Shown here piece after piece: positions 36,311 through 49,900 of a stretch of 64,000 nucleotides of DNA. The notes below the pieces were generated by a model, which worked only from the letters and a program-made list of their open reading frames with translations, was not told the DNA's origin and did no database searches. Position numbers and translations under genes: made by a program. Numbering within the stretch: position 1 is the first letter of the stretch; the number at the start of each line of letters is the position of its first letter. Origin of the DNA: Spodoptera frugiperda (taxonomy: Eukaryota > Arthropoda > Insecta > Lepidoptera > Noctuidae); NCBI RefSeq assembly GCF_023101765.2, contig NC_064231.1, positions 2,232,001 through 2,296,000 of the forward strand, written 5' to 3'.

Positions 36311-37120
36311 TGTACAGACAGCACTTTTCTACGATTTTATTATATGTATAGATATAGATTATTTAAAAGAATCAGCTCGTAATGAATTTGTTACAGAATT
36401 TTGTACTTAAAAGTAGTAATTAATTACAATTACGGAAAAAGGTTTATACTCTGGCATCCTTATCTGTTGTCATTTGTCAACTTAACGAATTATTTACCCT
36501 AATTAATATGTAAAATACTGTCATATATGCTTACCTACCTATTTGTCACGCGTGTTTTCCAACCGTTTATCGCAATTAGGGTTGCTATGCATGAATAGTA
36601 ATTTCACATAATTTATTCTGCACATTGTTGGATCTAGTCCACATTGCAGATAGCAAATTGTACACACATTTATGTGTCTTTTGCTTATTTTAGCAGCTAA
36701 ACTAAATTAACAGCGTAAGAAAAAATATTGTGCGTACGTATAATGAAATAACATCATCCTTGCCAACCTCTGGAATTTACCGACGTTATTTATTGCCGTA
36801 TAAAATAATAAACATGGCAACCCTATCTGGGTACACGGTCGGCCATAATGCAATAATTTTTTGCCCACATCCGTCGTATCCGCTTTCTTCCGGCTGTGAC
36901 ACCCCAGTTGCGATCTGTGCCCAACACATAATTATTCAATTAACTCACCACTGCAAATGCTGGGTATTGGTTTAATTGATATGGACTTGTAACATGTGTA
37001 AACTATCATTTTGTAATGTTAGAATGTAGTAAAAAGGAACTACTAGGTACCACTTAGCTGTTTACAACCTGCAGTAGATGTCTGTGATATATTAACTTGA
37101 CAAGCTAGGAAGTAATTAAA
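36311..37120. other. no gene seen
   Basis: AT-rich DNA between two repeats. An open frame at 36730-36975 has no motif or supporting splice context and was not accepted. Confidence 0.5.
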
Positions 37121-37123
37121 AAC

Positions 37124-37336
37124 GTCATAGACAGACAGACTTTTTACTTGTTGGTTTTTTTACTTATGATTTGATGAAGACAAACAGGAGGTAGGATATA
37201 TTTAGAGTTTAATATTACTACAGAATATTTTCTGCCATTGATATATAAATAGGTATATCATACCTTCTGTTTGTCTCAATCAAATCATAAGTAACAAATC
37301 AACAAAGTCAAATAAAATGTCTGTCTGTCTGTCGGT
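37124..37336. mobile_element. fold-back element with approximately 75-bp imperfect arms
   Basis: The left arm 37126-37200 (AGACAGACAGAC…TACTTATGATTTGATGAAG…ACAAACAGGAGGTAGGATAT) is an imperfect inverted copy of 37255-37336 (ATCATACCTTCTGTTTGTCT…AATCATAAGTAAC…GTCTGTCTGTCTGTC). The centre is about 54 bases. The outer ends are AGAC/GTCT tetramer runs. MITE-like. The hairpin is too long and too diverged at its ends for a typical pre-miRNA. Confidence 0.65.
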
Positions 37337-40300
37337 GACAAGCAAAAAACTCTTTTACAATCAGTTTCAATTAATTTCAAAATAGACGAAACAATTAATC
37401 AGTTTCAGTGTTTCTCCAATACCTAATCTAATACGGTAAACATTAATTTAATATTGATAATTCTAGAAATAGCAACTGCTAATCTATTTCGGTTTCCTTT
37501 GATACAGTTTTGGATCAATAGTGTTGTGATACCAAATGGTGGTGCTGTCAGCGGTTGTCATAAAACAAACTTCGGTTCGGATTAGTTCGTTGAAGTTCAA
37601 TGAGAATAATGAAGCTGGAGGCGTTTGCTTCATCAAGATATTCAGTATAGTTTAGTCAGTATAAGTTTTCATTGATTTGTGGGTCTGTTCGCAACCTCAT
37701 TGACATAGTTGTCATCATATTCTCTCTCTATGCGAAAAGAATTCAATTCATTGCTTTTTGAGAAGTTCGAACTATCTCGCTTCTATACATATTTTTGGCA
37801 TAAAAGTCTGTTGTTAATGTTGTTTAGAAATGTACGAATGTTTAGCAGATCCGCGTTAAGTAATTGATGGCTATTTAAACAATCTAAAAATACTCAATCT
37901 GGCTTCGATATTTTAATCTTCTATAACTAATCTCTTGATCTCATTTTCACATTGCTCTTTTATTAACGTAAATTAATCCCTTCCATTAGAATAATATATT
38001 ACCTAAGTGCTTACAAAGGAGGAAGGAGAATTGTTTTTGTCTTCAGCGAAAAAACATTACCCTAGAGAACATAAATAGAAAAGGGAACGACTTTTACCTT
38101 AACGTTGCGTTGGTTAATTTTGGGGGATAATTAAATAAGAGGGCTATTTTATTATCCTGTATCGTTCATAAGAAATGTACAGGCCACTTATTTATGCACT
38201 GTCTAACTAAACGCAAAGTTGGGCGTACAGCAAGTAGCATACATAAATCAAGTATATCAATGATAAAAACGGTATCGGTGTATATTCAGTGTTAATAGCA
38301 AACCAAAATTGCAATGGAGGAAAAACTTGCAATAATCTTCGTACTTTTTGCCCATTACAATTTCTATTTACATTGTAATGCACAAAAATGCGGACATAAC
38401 GCATAATTTTAAAACGGAATGAGTGTTTCGGTTGTCTGCCTGCCATTTGGCTCACATTGTAATGATGGGGAATGAACGATAGGTCTAAAATAAACCAACG
38501 TCATTCTTAGACCACCTGCGATGACAGAATGATAGATTATTTTGTACTTTTTCAAAAGCTTGGCACCAATATAACTATTGATTAATTCAGTTGCTATAAT
38601 ACGGTCCGTTAGCTACGGTAGTGCGCAATGTAAAGTGATAGTAATGTATTGTATCGGTACCGTTGTATTTGTGTACGGAAAAAAAGTGAAAAATATGCAT
38701 GATTTCACTTAAATCGGTCAGACTATTCGGCTGGGTTAGTTGGGTTTGATGGTTGTGAAAATGTAATCGAATCAGTACTCACTCACGAGTTAAGGGACGT
38801 TATAAAAAATAACAGATAATGTGACATAGTTAGTTGTTTGGCGTTGAGGGCTAACTAATCTACTTTAAGTATGCTATACTTATCTCCAGAATGAAATAAA
38901 ACATTACTACACAATGATTTCCATGGAGTATATTTATTCGAAGTTCGTACGGTACTCTATATGTTTACCTACGCGTTTTCTGAAAACACATCTTGGTTTT
39001 CCCAAGTTATGAATTGCTTTAACTACAAGACAGACTAATGCCCGATTTTCGACGAAATAGAGTATCGTGCGCAGAATTTTAATTTCAGTTTAGATATTTG
39101 GGATCAAAGTACTTTTCGGTTACACCAAGCGGTACGCTATTCCGTCAACGAATTTATTCCCAGTCAGGTGTGAAACGAAGTTTGCCAGCGAATTCGTCCA
39201 GGTGACTGTTATAAAACAGTTAAAACTAAAAATGGCCGAAGGATTTCCTTGCAAAACTTCTCAGTTAAATCTGTCACGAGCATGGTATGAGGCTGTTTCC
39301 CGTTTGCTGGAGCGAGCGCATTTTGCTACTAAAACTTTATTTAGCTTAGACATACGCTTGGTTGGTTAGAGGTGGTTGTTTAGTCTTTGCTATGACGCCA
39401 TGTTGAAAAGTTTTGGTTTATATCCTGAGATTAAAACGGAAAGTTTCTTCATTCCCTCAGATAGTAAGAGCGTATCTATACAGGATTGGTTTTCCCACTA
39501 GATGTTTTGTTTTCATTGAGATTAGTCTATAAATCTAATTCTTTTCACAGCTATTTCTGTTCATATCAGTCACACCTATAATTAAATTAAAAACGAATTT
39601 AACTTAACGTACTTTTTAATTAAATAAGTGCGTTATATTATGACATGTGTCTTGAGTGTAGCTGATTTATTTACGACAAAATCTAACGAGATAGTTTTAA
39701 TAGTAACCGAGCATAACCGATGTGTCACAACGTCACAACGCTAACTATAAGCAATTTCACCTTAATAAGCATCTGCGGCGGCGTGGCTCTTAATCTAGTG
39801 GCTGAGTTTGATATCTCTACTCGTTGCATATAACACGAACGACACGTAATTATAGGCTTGCGATATGTCTTCTACATTCTATGTAGATCGATATTTGTGT
39901 AATAGTGCGATGTCGTTAAAGTTTTGTAAGAGGTATTAGTCCTAAATGTATTCAGATTACTTCTATAGGTAACTAGTTATTTCGAAAAATCTATTTCGTG
40001 TTGATAGCTACTTGACAGGTGTATCTCGGTTTGTAAACAAATAATTCAGAGAATTTACTACTTCAGGGATTAGCATGCCTTTATGCCAACACCGTAATAC
40101 TATCAGGTACCAGTGCATCGATTAACGTAATTGAGATGACTTTAATAGCAAGAATGCAATTAGAAATTGAACGAGCGCCAATCGGATAATTAAAATTATT
40201 TACAACATGTTTGCAAATCATTGAATTGCAGTAACTTACATCGAAATCCGTTCAGGTTTATTTGCCAAATCATAAAGTTTTCTCAATGACCAGTAATAAA

Positions 40301-41269
40301 GATCAAGGTGGGTAGGTACCTACCTACTTTATGTACCGGTGCAGTGTTCTTAATCTTAATAACATTACCCAATGTGTACATTTGTACACCGGCTTTCTTT
40401 GAGATTAAAATCTGCATAATTTGCGGTGTTCTGATTAAATTGGTTTTGAATTCCTTTTTGCATTTACACTTAATTATCTATGTGGCTGTGTTGTATGATA
40501 ATTTATTGATTTCACTTTATTGGACGTAATAGGAATACGAAATCACCGAATATTAGAGCCTAATTAACCAAATGATGATTGTGAACTGTATGCCAATAAG
40601 TTTGCTTAAAATCACAATTGGAAAATAGGATCGAGTACTAGTTAAGCGCAAAACGTTTTGATTTAGCTTCGCTAGTATTTAAGCGATCAAATTTGGGTTC
40701 ATGTTAAACAACATTCACGTGGTAAGAGGATTGCGGTGATTTGAGCTGTTCAGAGTTGATAGAACCAATTGCCTGGATCAATTGGTCGTCCCTATTAAGC
40801 GTCAGTTCAATTGGTTTGCATTCTGAGATCGCATCTAAATCAATAGATAGTTGAAGCAGTGGGAGTGGGGGACCTAATACATGTACATTATATGTGCAGA
40901 AGTCAGGATAGCAAGGAAATTGTTTAAAGGATTTCCAATCTTATGATTTTGAAATAAAGTATAAAATCTTGGTACCGACTAAAGACGTGACAGTTTAAGG
41001 TAGCCAGTTATTTATGAAGATGTTTTTTATTATGCAGTTCACCTTACAAACAGTCTTCTTGTATTCATCTTTCAGATTTTCCTTGTATGTAGCAATAATA
41101 GTTTTTATCATCATAAAGTAAACCAAGTGCGTTTGTTATTAACTTTCTTCAAGAACGATGTTTTATGTTTCTTTGATTTATGTCACAGTTTACGATTAGA
41201 GAGTAAAGTTGTAGATCTGTCCCCAACAGTAATATTTTGATGGCTAAGTTTAGGCCTAAGTCCAATGGA
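37337..41269. other. 3.9 kb with no recognisable gene
   Basis: AT-rich intronic DNA. I see only small palindromes such as GTAGGTACCTAC at about 40312-40323. Short open frames on either strand lack motifs. Confidence 0.5.
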
Positions 41270-41523
41270 CTTAGGCAGTTGTCCCACCAACGGCGAGTGA
41301 ACGACTAACTATCGGCTATTTTCTCGCTCAAGAAACGTACAATAGATATACTTTCCGTGTAAACAAAAGAGATGCATATACAAATAGTTGATCGCTGACT
41401 GTTCACACTGCCGGCGAGTGCTCGCTTCACTTGTTTGTTTTTGTTTTCACTCGTTTTTACTCGTTTCTAGTTCTAGCTCTACTCGTTACTCGTTCATCGT
41501 TGCCGGTGGGACAACTGCCTTAG
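41270..41523. mobile_element. MITE with imperfect approximately 35-bp TIRs
   Basis: The left end TTAGGCAGTTGTCCCACCAA then CGGCGAGTGAACGA (from 41271) matches the reverse complement of the right end TCGTTCATCGTTGCCGGTGG then GACAACTGCCTTA (to 41522) with a few changes. The inner part has several CGAGTG/CACTCG words. About 254 bases, no coding capacity. Confidence 0.7.
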
Positions 41524-43188
41524 GGAGTTGTTAGCTAGGTTTCGGTGGCTGTATTAAACTAAGTTCGGTACTATTAGAGAGTTACGTTTATTGGAATTAG
41601 TTCTATTTCTATTACTAGGTAGCTAAGTAATATAAGTAAGTACATTACTATTGATTACCTATCGTTGATCGTCATAAGCGTCGCAAGGTCGTAAGCGCGA
41701 CTTAGCTAGTTTGGCTTGGTAATCGAAAAATGGAAAATCACGTCTGAAAATATGTCTAATATACAGATGGTTGAATAGTTGGTACCGTTGATATTGCATC
41801 TTTGTCTAACCAGCGATGAATACAAAATGTGACATAATATATGTACGTACTTATGTACCAAGTGCTATATAAAATGACAACATTTATAATAGTAAGTGAG
41901 GTGTCATGAGAAATAAACGGCTGTTCACACAGTATGATATCGAGGTAATGTTTGTATTCAATGTCGACACGAGAGCTAGAGTTCACGACATCGCATTGAC
42001 CTTTCCACTATTATGACATTGTCCTAAAATTGTTACTTGTACCATACCTACCCTCCAGATTTATCTGAGCTCTCCTTCTTTGCAAAAGTCTATGTTTTAT
42101 GAGATCAGTGTATATTGGAAAAGTATACGTTGATGTGCTTCTGCGATACCTAGTCTCCAATAAAATATATGTGGCGCCGAATTCGCTTGTTCTAGCCAAG
42201 TGTTCTATATTTATTTGTTCTACCTTTATTACAAAAAATATGGGCTGTGTTTCCCGTTTTTTCGATATCTCACTTTTGATAGTTTGTCCTAACATGTTCG
42301 GTTTCTATTGAAGTACTATTGGTTTGTCTATCGTTTCATAGATTTAAGCATTTCGAACGTAGCTTTTTAATTGAGAAGCTTATATATGCAGTTCTCCCAG
42401 TAGGATATACTAGTAATGCTTATTGAAAAGTGAAGTTAGTATCAAAGTAATGTACCTTCTATACCTAGCCAAGTGTTAAATCACTTCTATCTTATATCAA
42501 TTAGTGCCCGATGACCGTAAAGTGGACAAAAAGATTGGCCGGTTGTACGTAACAATATTGGTGATTTCGAGGTCTTGGATTCATCCTTAAGGAAACTTAC
42601 GTTTAATTGAGTTATAAAACAAATATAATTAGATAGAGTATTATGTATTAACGTCTACTTGAAAATATCAAATACCAATTTTAATGCTGACTACCCGATT
42701 ATATGCGTCCCCGATGACTTCTAGACCTGAAGGCGACCTCAAATATTAATTAAAATAAGACAGTGTAGCTTAAATTGCTATTTCATCTTGAATTTCACGA
42801 CAAATGAAGCTTTAATAAAACAAGGTTAAGGTGCATAATGCTGAATCATTTCATTAGTTGACCAGAGATTTCTATCAATGCAACCGTGCGCAATTTTCAG
42901 TTTTAACATCCGATGAATAAAGTTTAATCTCATTTGCACTGCAGTTATTTAATAGACAGTTATGAATGGGTATTTCACCGAAGTAGATTATTTCATTCAT
43001 AACTTTTGCTTGCGATAGTATCGATCGGTATGATTACTGTTATCGAGTTCAGTACATGTGTATATTAATTATTATCTTGTATGTTATTATGTGATGTAAG
43101 GTTTATCTCTTATATCAATTATATCTGATTGGATTGTTGGTCAAGAGGTCAGAAAGTTTGATAACCATGTGATAAAAAAATATTTTAA
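41524..43188. other. 1.7 kb with no recognisable gene
   Basis: AT-rich intronic DNA. Overlapping frames at 41756-42311 on both strands have no recognisable domain and no consistent splice signals. Confidence 0.5.
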
Positions 43189-43275
43189 ACGGTAAAATCA
43201 TCCAATGTCTTCTCTCGTTTTAGGCCAGGCGAGAGGGAGTGTCAGACTCTTATTGACTAAAAACCACCTCGTCTC
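43189..43275 (+). repeat. dispersed repeat family A, copy 3
   Basis: AAAATCATCCAATGTCTTCT then CTCG…GGCGAGAGGGAGTGTCAGAC then TCTTATTGACTAAAAACCACC. The head and signature of family A are both present. Confidence 0.75.
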
Positions 43276-43766
43276 ATGTGATACTATGGTATAATATTTT
43301 CAGTTGTCATGTGGAGTTTGAAATAGAGTAATGCAATAAGCCCATTATAAATGAAACGTGGATTTGATGTTGGTAAGGTACTATCACAGACGTGACTTAT
43401 CTGTTATTTGTGAAAAAGATATGCACAATAAGAAATAGTAACACAAAAAATGCAATAACGACACCATAACGATAAGATTTAGCATTTACATTAGAAAATT
43501 AGTCACGATGCTATTCGATCGTGAATTCAAAAGGCTAAAAGTAATAATAAACTAATACTGGTATTCAATTAAATTGCCCGCATCACTGGTCTATGTAGTG
43601 TCATTGTCGCTGAGTTCACAATTGTGTCAAGGGCACCCGAATAAATCGCGAAGGTTTGTTTATGTCATTTTTTAATCGAATTTAAAACTTACAGTCGTCA
43701 TTATTTCTTTATAGTAATTGATGGGTGTAACTGTAATTAGTATTACGGATAAACAAAATGTTATAA

Positions 43767-43900
43767 TTTTTGTTAAGGGGAGAAAATCATCTAATTCCCG
43801 CGCCAATTCTCCCGCCTTAAGTGAGGCCAGAAGGAGTGTCAAACTCTTACTGACTAAAAACTGCCCCGTTCCTACTCTTGCTTCGAAACAAAACCGTATC
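43767..43900 (+). repeat. dispersed repeat family A, copy 4
   Basis: GGGGAGAAAATCATCTAATT…GAGTGTCAAACTCTTACTGA then CTAAAAACTGCCCCGTTCC and a degraded GAAACAAAACCG tail. It lies about 0.5 kb after copy 3 in the same orientation. An open frame at 43718-43939 is due to this repeat. Confidence 0.75.
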
Positions 43901-46900
43901 CCAAAGTTTTGTGTTTCTCTATTAATGATACAACGCTGATCTTGAAATGGGAGACATTATTTAGGTGATGTCTACCTAAATATCGGTGTTGTTAAATTTA
44001 TGAGTACTTAAAAGTTCCACAACCCAGTTTATTGTTGCGTTCCATTTTATATGCTGCACCTACATAAGAAAACTGAAGTTATTATCGGGTGAAAATTAGT
44101 TCCAAGTAGTTAGAGTCAATGACTGGATTTATGTGTTAAATAAATACACTGCTAGCTGATAAGATACAGAATAAAACATACCGACTAACTAATTTAATTT
44201 TATCTGTTCATAATAATATTTGTACAGGCTTTCCTCGAATTTTCGTATTTATTTGCTTGTCCTTGCAGTAATATTTTTTAATGTCATAAATTCGTTCTTC
44301 TAGCAGTTTAATCTAATAATCATACAGTTAAATAACTTTGTTCTCAATTGTCTGCGGATTCATATTGATTTCAAGCAAAACCCTTTTCTCGGCTATCAAT
44401 AAAACTTGTCTCTAGACTAGGTATCATTAGAATTATGGTATTTGAATAATTGTATAGTAAAAAAAAATATCTAAAGTATTTTTTACTTAAGAAATGGTTG
44501 ATTTCATTTCTAATATCTGAAAAAAGAATTATAAGCATAAAAAGTTCAGACTCTTTTCTGGTTGATTATAATAGTAGATACGAATTGTTTGCTTGTTTGT
44601 GTTTGTACCGTGATAACTCGTAAAATCTCCATGTCCTTACGTAAATGTTGGTGCACGATCCATTAGATCATCTTAAGGATCTTCCAAATCATAAACATCA
44701 CTGTAACCTTTGCAATAGAGTCTGAAATGGCTTGACCGATCTTTATTTGTTTACAGCCTTCGTCACAGATTTTATTCTTACCCTATTCACTGAAAATAAC
44801 TCTTGTATTCAATATAATTATGTTGATTTGCATATCATTTAGCGAAAGCATGTTTTGTAGAAGGTTGTTATTTAATCAATAGTCAGTCACGCGTACCGTC
44901 TCACTTAGTAATATAGTCACGGTATATAGGAAAATAATGTATAAAAATTTGTGATTTCTTCCTTCTTTTTAGAAGACTTCTTAGTAAAAAATGTGAATGT
45001 ATCTTTCGGGAGTAAAAGGCATGTCATTACTTATGTTGTATTGTGTTCCAAAAAAAAAATAGAAACAATTAGGTATACATTGTATAGTTCTTTGTGAAAC
45101 TGAAATTGATTTCATCGCTTCTTCACGACAATTCACTATGTCTAATTCCAAAACAGTTACTTGAAACTATACAAAAACTTGGTTTATGTGATCAAATTCT
45201 ATCCGCCATTTGAGGATTAATTATTCAAGCCCCGAAGTTGTCGCTCGGTTATTCCTAACTGTCCGAGGAGATGCCTAGCCTAGAGCTTAACTGAGAGCTA
45301 AACTAGACAAATCGATAGTCTAGAAATAGATTGGCGCCGAAATTTCTATTTATTTGTTTTCCAGTGTTTTACATTGTGATTAATGAACATTTTGTTTTGA
45401 TACCGGTTGATAGATTACGAACTAGATGTTCGGATAATTTACGTTAGGGATGTTTATTTGTTTTATTTTCTGGGTGGAGCGTTTGATCTTTATTGTATCG
45501 GTTGAGATAAATGAATAATAGTACATGTTTGTTTATATGTAGATTACATTGCGTAATTACAGTTTAAACATAATTAAATACATTTGTAACAGAACTCCAA
45601 CGTAACAACAATATCAATACTAACAAACCTGCCAGAATAATGACAGAAATAAATCTTTGCTCCGTTGACACTTTTGACACGGTGCAAACACTAAACTGTA
45701 TATAAATGGACACTTCCATTTAACTGTTTGAACGAGTCCTAATTCATCAGTGGTCGTTTAAGTGATCAACAAAGTTGTCAAGTAGGTTCTTTGTTTTACA
45801 TAAAACGAGGTTTTTTGTTAAAACTTTAGTTAAGCAATTTGTACCGATTGTCTTGCTTCGTTTCCAAAAAAGAAGGTTTTTAAATTCGTTCGTTTAGATT
45901 TAATTGCCGATTGTCTTTTTGTCTCCTCCAATCCGAATTAGAGACACGATAATATTGAGATGTAAGTCTCTTTAGTTAAATAAATTGATATTTAAAAATT
46001 GCTGTTTATCGTTTCTTTCCACGCTTCTATAAACATCTAATCAATTTTTCGGTGAAATATATTTTGTAAGTTTATAAGTATGTAGAGTAAACGTTATGTA
46101 ATATTTATAATAAGCGTAGGTAAAAATAATGCGTTTTGAAATTATTAACAAAAGAAGTGGAACACGTAATTTTTATCAATTCTTTGGATTATATTCTAAA
46201 TTACGGTTAATATCAAAGATTGCATGTTGCCTTCATTATTCTACGTCCAGTTACAACGGCATCTTTAATTTTTACATAATATCTTTAATTTACAATCGAT
46301 GAATACCATATATTGATCGATTGTTGCAAAATGTTTCGATAATACTGTATTATAGTTTAATGGTAATTACAACAGTTTGGATCGTGTAATTTACCTACTT
46401 TTCGCTTGTTCCTTTGAGGGCAAAACAACTTTTCGAATACTCTACAGCATCTTAATTCCATTGTGAAACGTATTGTATTCTGAATTCAATCAACAATACA
46501 GAAGCATACAATTTGGTTTGCTTTGCTATTCCGTACTTGTTGAAGTATGAAACGAGGAGCTTTTGAAACATTAAACAAGCACAGGTGTCTGAAAATTTGT
46601 TTCCGAAAGCTCGTATATCAGACAAACCTAGAATACTTTACAATCTCTTGATTACAAATTTCATCTCAAACGTTTGTTCGTTTTCATTCCGAAGCGAATA
46701 CTTTAGACACTAAATTACACTAAAGAATGTATATCAAGCTGAAAGAATGACTTTGATAAATGCATTCCTCTTTTCTATTGGTGGAAACAGTTCTAAAGCT
46801 CTGAGCTCACTGCACGGACATGGCATCCATCAAGCCTCCAGATACAGAGATGCGATTGTGGTGCGCTGAAAGGAAATTATCGTTTCCTTTTTCTCTCTTG

Positions 46901-49900
46901 ACGGAATTGTGTTGTGTGAGTTAGTGTGCTCTAGGGTTTAACTGTTTTGTATAGCTGATTCGTAATGCGTGTGCATTGGACATTTTGTTAGTTCTATTTG
47001 TCTTGTTCATTATTTTTTACCATTGATTGTTTTACTTGTCGAAGTAAGCTTCATTAAGATTTTAATTTTGTGTGATTTTCATAATCTTAGTCAGTAAAAC
47101 CGGTCTCCCCGTTTTTATATTACAAAATTGTCTTCGGAGGGTTAAAGAATCTAGCAATTCAGAGTGAAATGGCCCTATAGACGGAGTTGTTTGATCATAT
47201 TCAGGATAGTCTGAGCACACATTTGAACGCAAGTTACGGGAAGGTCTCAGGAGCTGAAATTGGATTTTCCAATAGGAAACGGATCAAATGCCCGTTTGTG
47301 ACAATATCGGAGGGAGTATGAATTGAAATAACAGGTTACTGAGCATGCAGAAATGTATCGGTAAAATGTTTGTCTGGGAGATTGCACTGCTGCCAAGCCG
47401 TAAACGTGATCCTACTTTAAAATAACCTAACTGCTGACATTTCGGGTCCAATTTCATTCCTAAACTTTTGAGTAAACTCAGCCGTTAGAAAATCAAGCGT
47501 TATTCATACAACACGAACATTAGATAGATGTTTCTACTCTACAATATGCAAGAATAAGTGCAGCAATGTGCAATAAGCTTTGCAAGCAAGATATAACGAA
47601 TTAAAGTACTTACTTATCTACTGTAGTTCCCTATAAATAAAGCCCAAACTATCTCAATGCGCTAAAGTTAGTTTCATCTCAGAGTAACTATTCGTAACTT
47701 TTCCTTGGTCAAGTTTGGGACTCTACTAAGTAAAATTGAAACAATCAAGGAGACTGTGAAATTAAATAAAAACTTTTGCCCCTGAATCGTTAATATGGGA
47801 CAAAAACTATGGAATAAATTCGTTCTGAAGACAGAGCTGTCATTTGATTTGGACGTTTGATATTAGTTACGTTACAACTTTTTTTAAATTGATATACATA
47901 ACTGTAAATGACATTGAAGAAAACTAGTTTCAATAATGAAATTAAAATAAATATTATAATAGATCTTGTTATACCTATCAGAGTCTTTGAAAGCTACAGC
48001 TGATTGCGGACAGCCAACAACGTGTCTTATCGCGCTAACATCGATGTTATCGATTACTCCAAATCAGCTAGCTAACGGCTTTAAATCGAGTAATAACTCT
48101 ATCGCAAAATGTCTCGCTGTCGGGCAATCTTTATCATTGGCTAAAGGCCAGAAAATCTTCATTAGAATAGGAAGCTTACTTCTGTTATTCATGTGACATA
48201 ATTTAGACATTATGAAATGTTGTTATCAGCATCGTGATTAGGTATGTCTCTGTATATAATGACACTTCATAATCTTTAATTAACCACTATTTAATTACAT
48301 GAATCTATTGAGTTATTCGAAGTCTAATTACAAAGCACATGATTTTAATTACCCAATCAAGGCATGTTATCGTCGAACGTCTTCAGTTATTCAGTGTTTC
48401 TCTTAGAAAATTTGTAATTGAGCTTCGTCGAACTGAAGAGCATAGCGAATGTAGTATACTTATAAAGATTCGGTACTTAATGAAAGAAATGTCTACATCA
48501 AATTAGTTATACTTATAATTTCCAGTAGAATGAACAATTAATGTTTTACGGCATCACATTTGCCATTGTGCAATTGAATCCGAAAAATATATTATTATGT
48601 AACTGTTCAAGCGAAACAGACATTGTTAATAAAGAAGATTTGATTTTATTGAAATTGTTTCCAAATAGCATTGCAGTTGCAATAGTTTCTTGAACATTAT
48701 TACAGACAACGAACATAGGTTAGAAGAAATTATTACATTGTTCTGTTTGTATTCATTAGAAAATGGTTTTAATATCGAAGTTCAACGTCGTAAAGTACCC
48801 AAAAGATTTCAATTTCGCACCAAATTAAAATTGCCCCTCGTTGTAATTGCGTTCAGAATCACAATTACATTTTTAATTCAAGGTCATTCTGTAATTATTT
48901 TATTGGGTTTTACACCTTTATTAAAATTGGTATCAGTATCTACCGTCAATTTAATGCAAGCAAGTGTGCTTACATCAAATTGGAAGCGATAACAATGGAA
49001 AAGATACTTCATGATTTCTTAATTGTTTTTACATTAAAGTTGTGTTTAGTATACCTATATTTAGCTTTTTCTTAGACTTTTAGCTATATGTAGATAACGT
49101 GCATAACATCCTCGTATTACTAATTATTGCAGAATTTCCCTTTTCACTTTCCTTCCTTTCGATACAGGTGTGCTTACTTGGCAAACATTCGCGTTAGTGC
49201 AATCTATATGTAAAACAACGTTACGGTAAACAGGGTGACATTTTGTTCATGCCATATTGCTTCCTATAGTAAAGAAATATTCAGAAACAAATAATGAGTA
49301 ACATAAAAATAAACTCCAACAGTAATAGTTTGGTGATTGTACCTTTAACAAATAAAATAGACTTGTTTAGTGGTCTACAGCCAACATACCTATAGCCATT
49401 TTATTTATTTCAAAACCCGAATTCCTTTTATACCAAAACAATTTGAGACAAAGATCTCATTTTCTGACAAGAACACCGCAGTGCTTTTACCTTGAAATCT
49501 TGAATTCTGCAGCAGGTGCAAGTGAAAATTTTTATTATTCTTTTTGTATATTCGTGTGCATTTTTGCAAAGGTAATATTTGATCACAAAGTTTTATGGAA
49601 ATATTGCAATATATTTTCTTTTAAAGGTGTGTACATTTTTGAAAAATGAACGTCTTCTATATGTCATTGTAAATACCTACCCAAAACCTATAAAATTGAA
49701 GCTTTTATGCTGTAGATTAATAGTGTTTATGCAATTCATATTCTTCAACGACTTTGGTCGTAGACGGCTCTTGTAGACGATGAATATACTTGAAAGTTGT
49801 CTTTCCATTAATAATAATGCTTTTCAAATTGATTAGCGACCGTAGTATATTGTTAGAAGCATATAAAGGATGCTGTCACTCAACTTTATTGTGTTCCCGA

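Noticed and set aside
36075..36410. 111-residue plus-strand frame with TDKQTNRQ repeats
   Set aside because: It is a translation of the period-8 microsatellite and retroelement tail.
37124..37336. Pre-miRNA
   Set aside because: The loop and arms together exceed 200 bases and the ends are microsatellite. A fold-back element fits better.
46815..46915. Possible first exon ATGGCATCCATCAAGCCTCC… before TGTGAGT
   Set aside because: The donor context (TGT|GTGAGT) is poor upstream of the GT, the phase does not lead to a known exon, and there is no composition shift.
48001..48190. 76-residue plus-strand frame
   Set aside because: No homology recognised, no splice signals of quality, and typical chance length for this composition.
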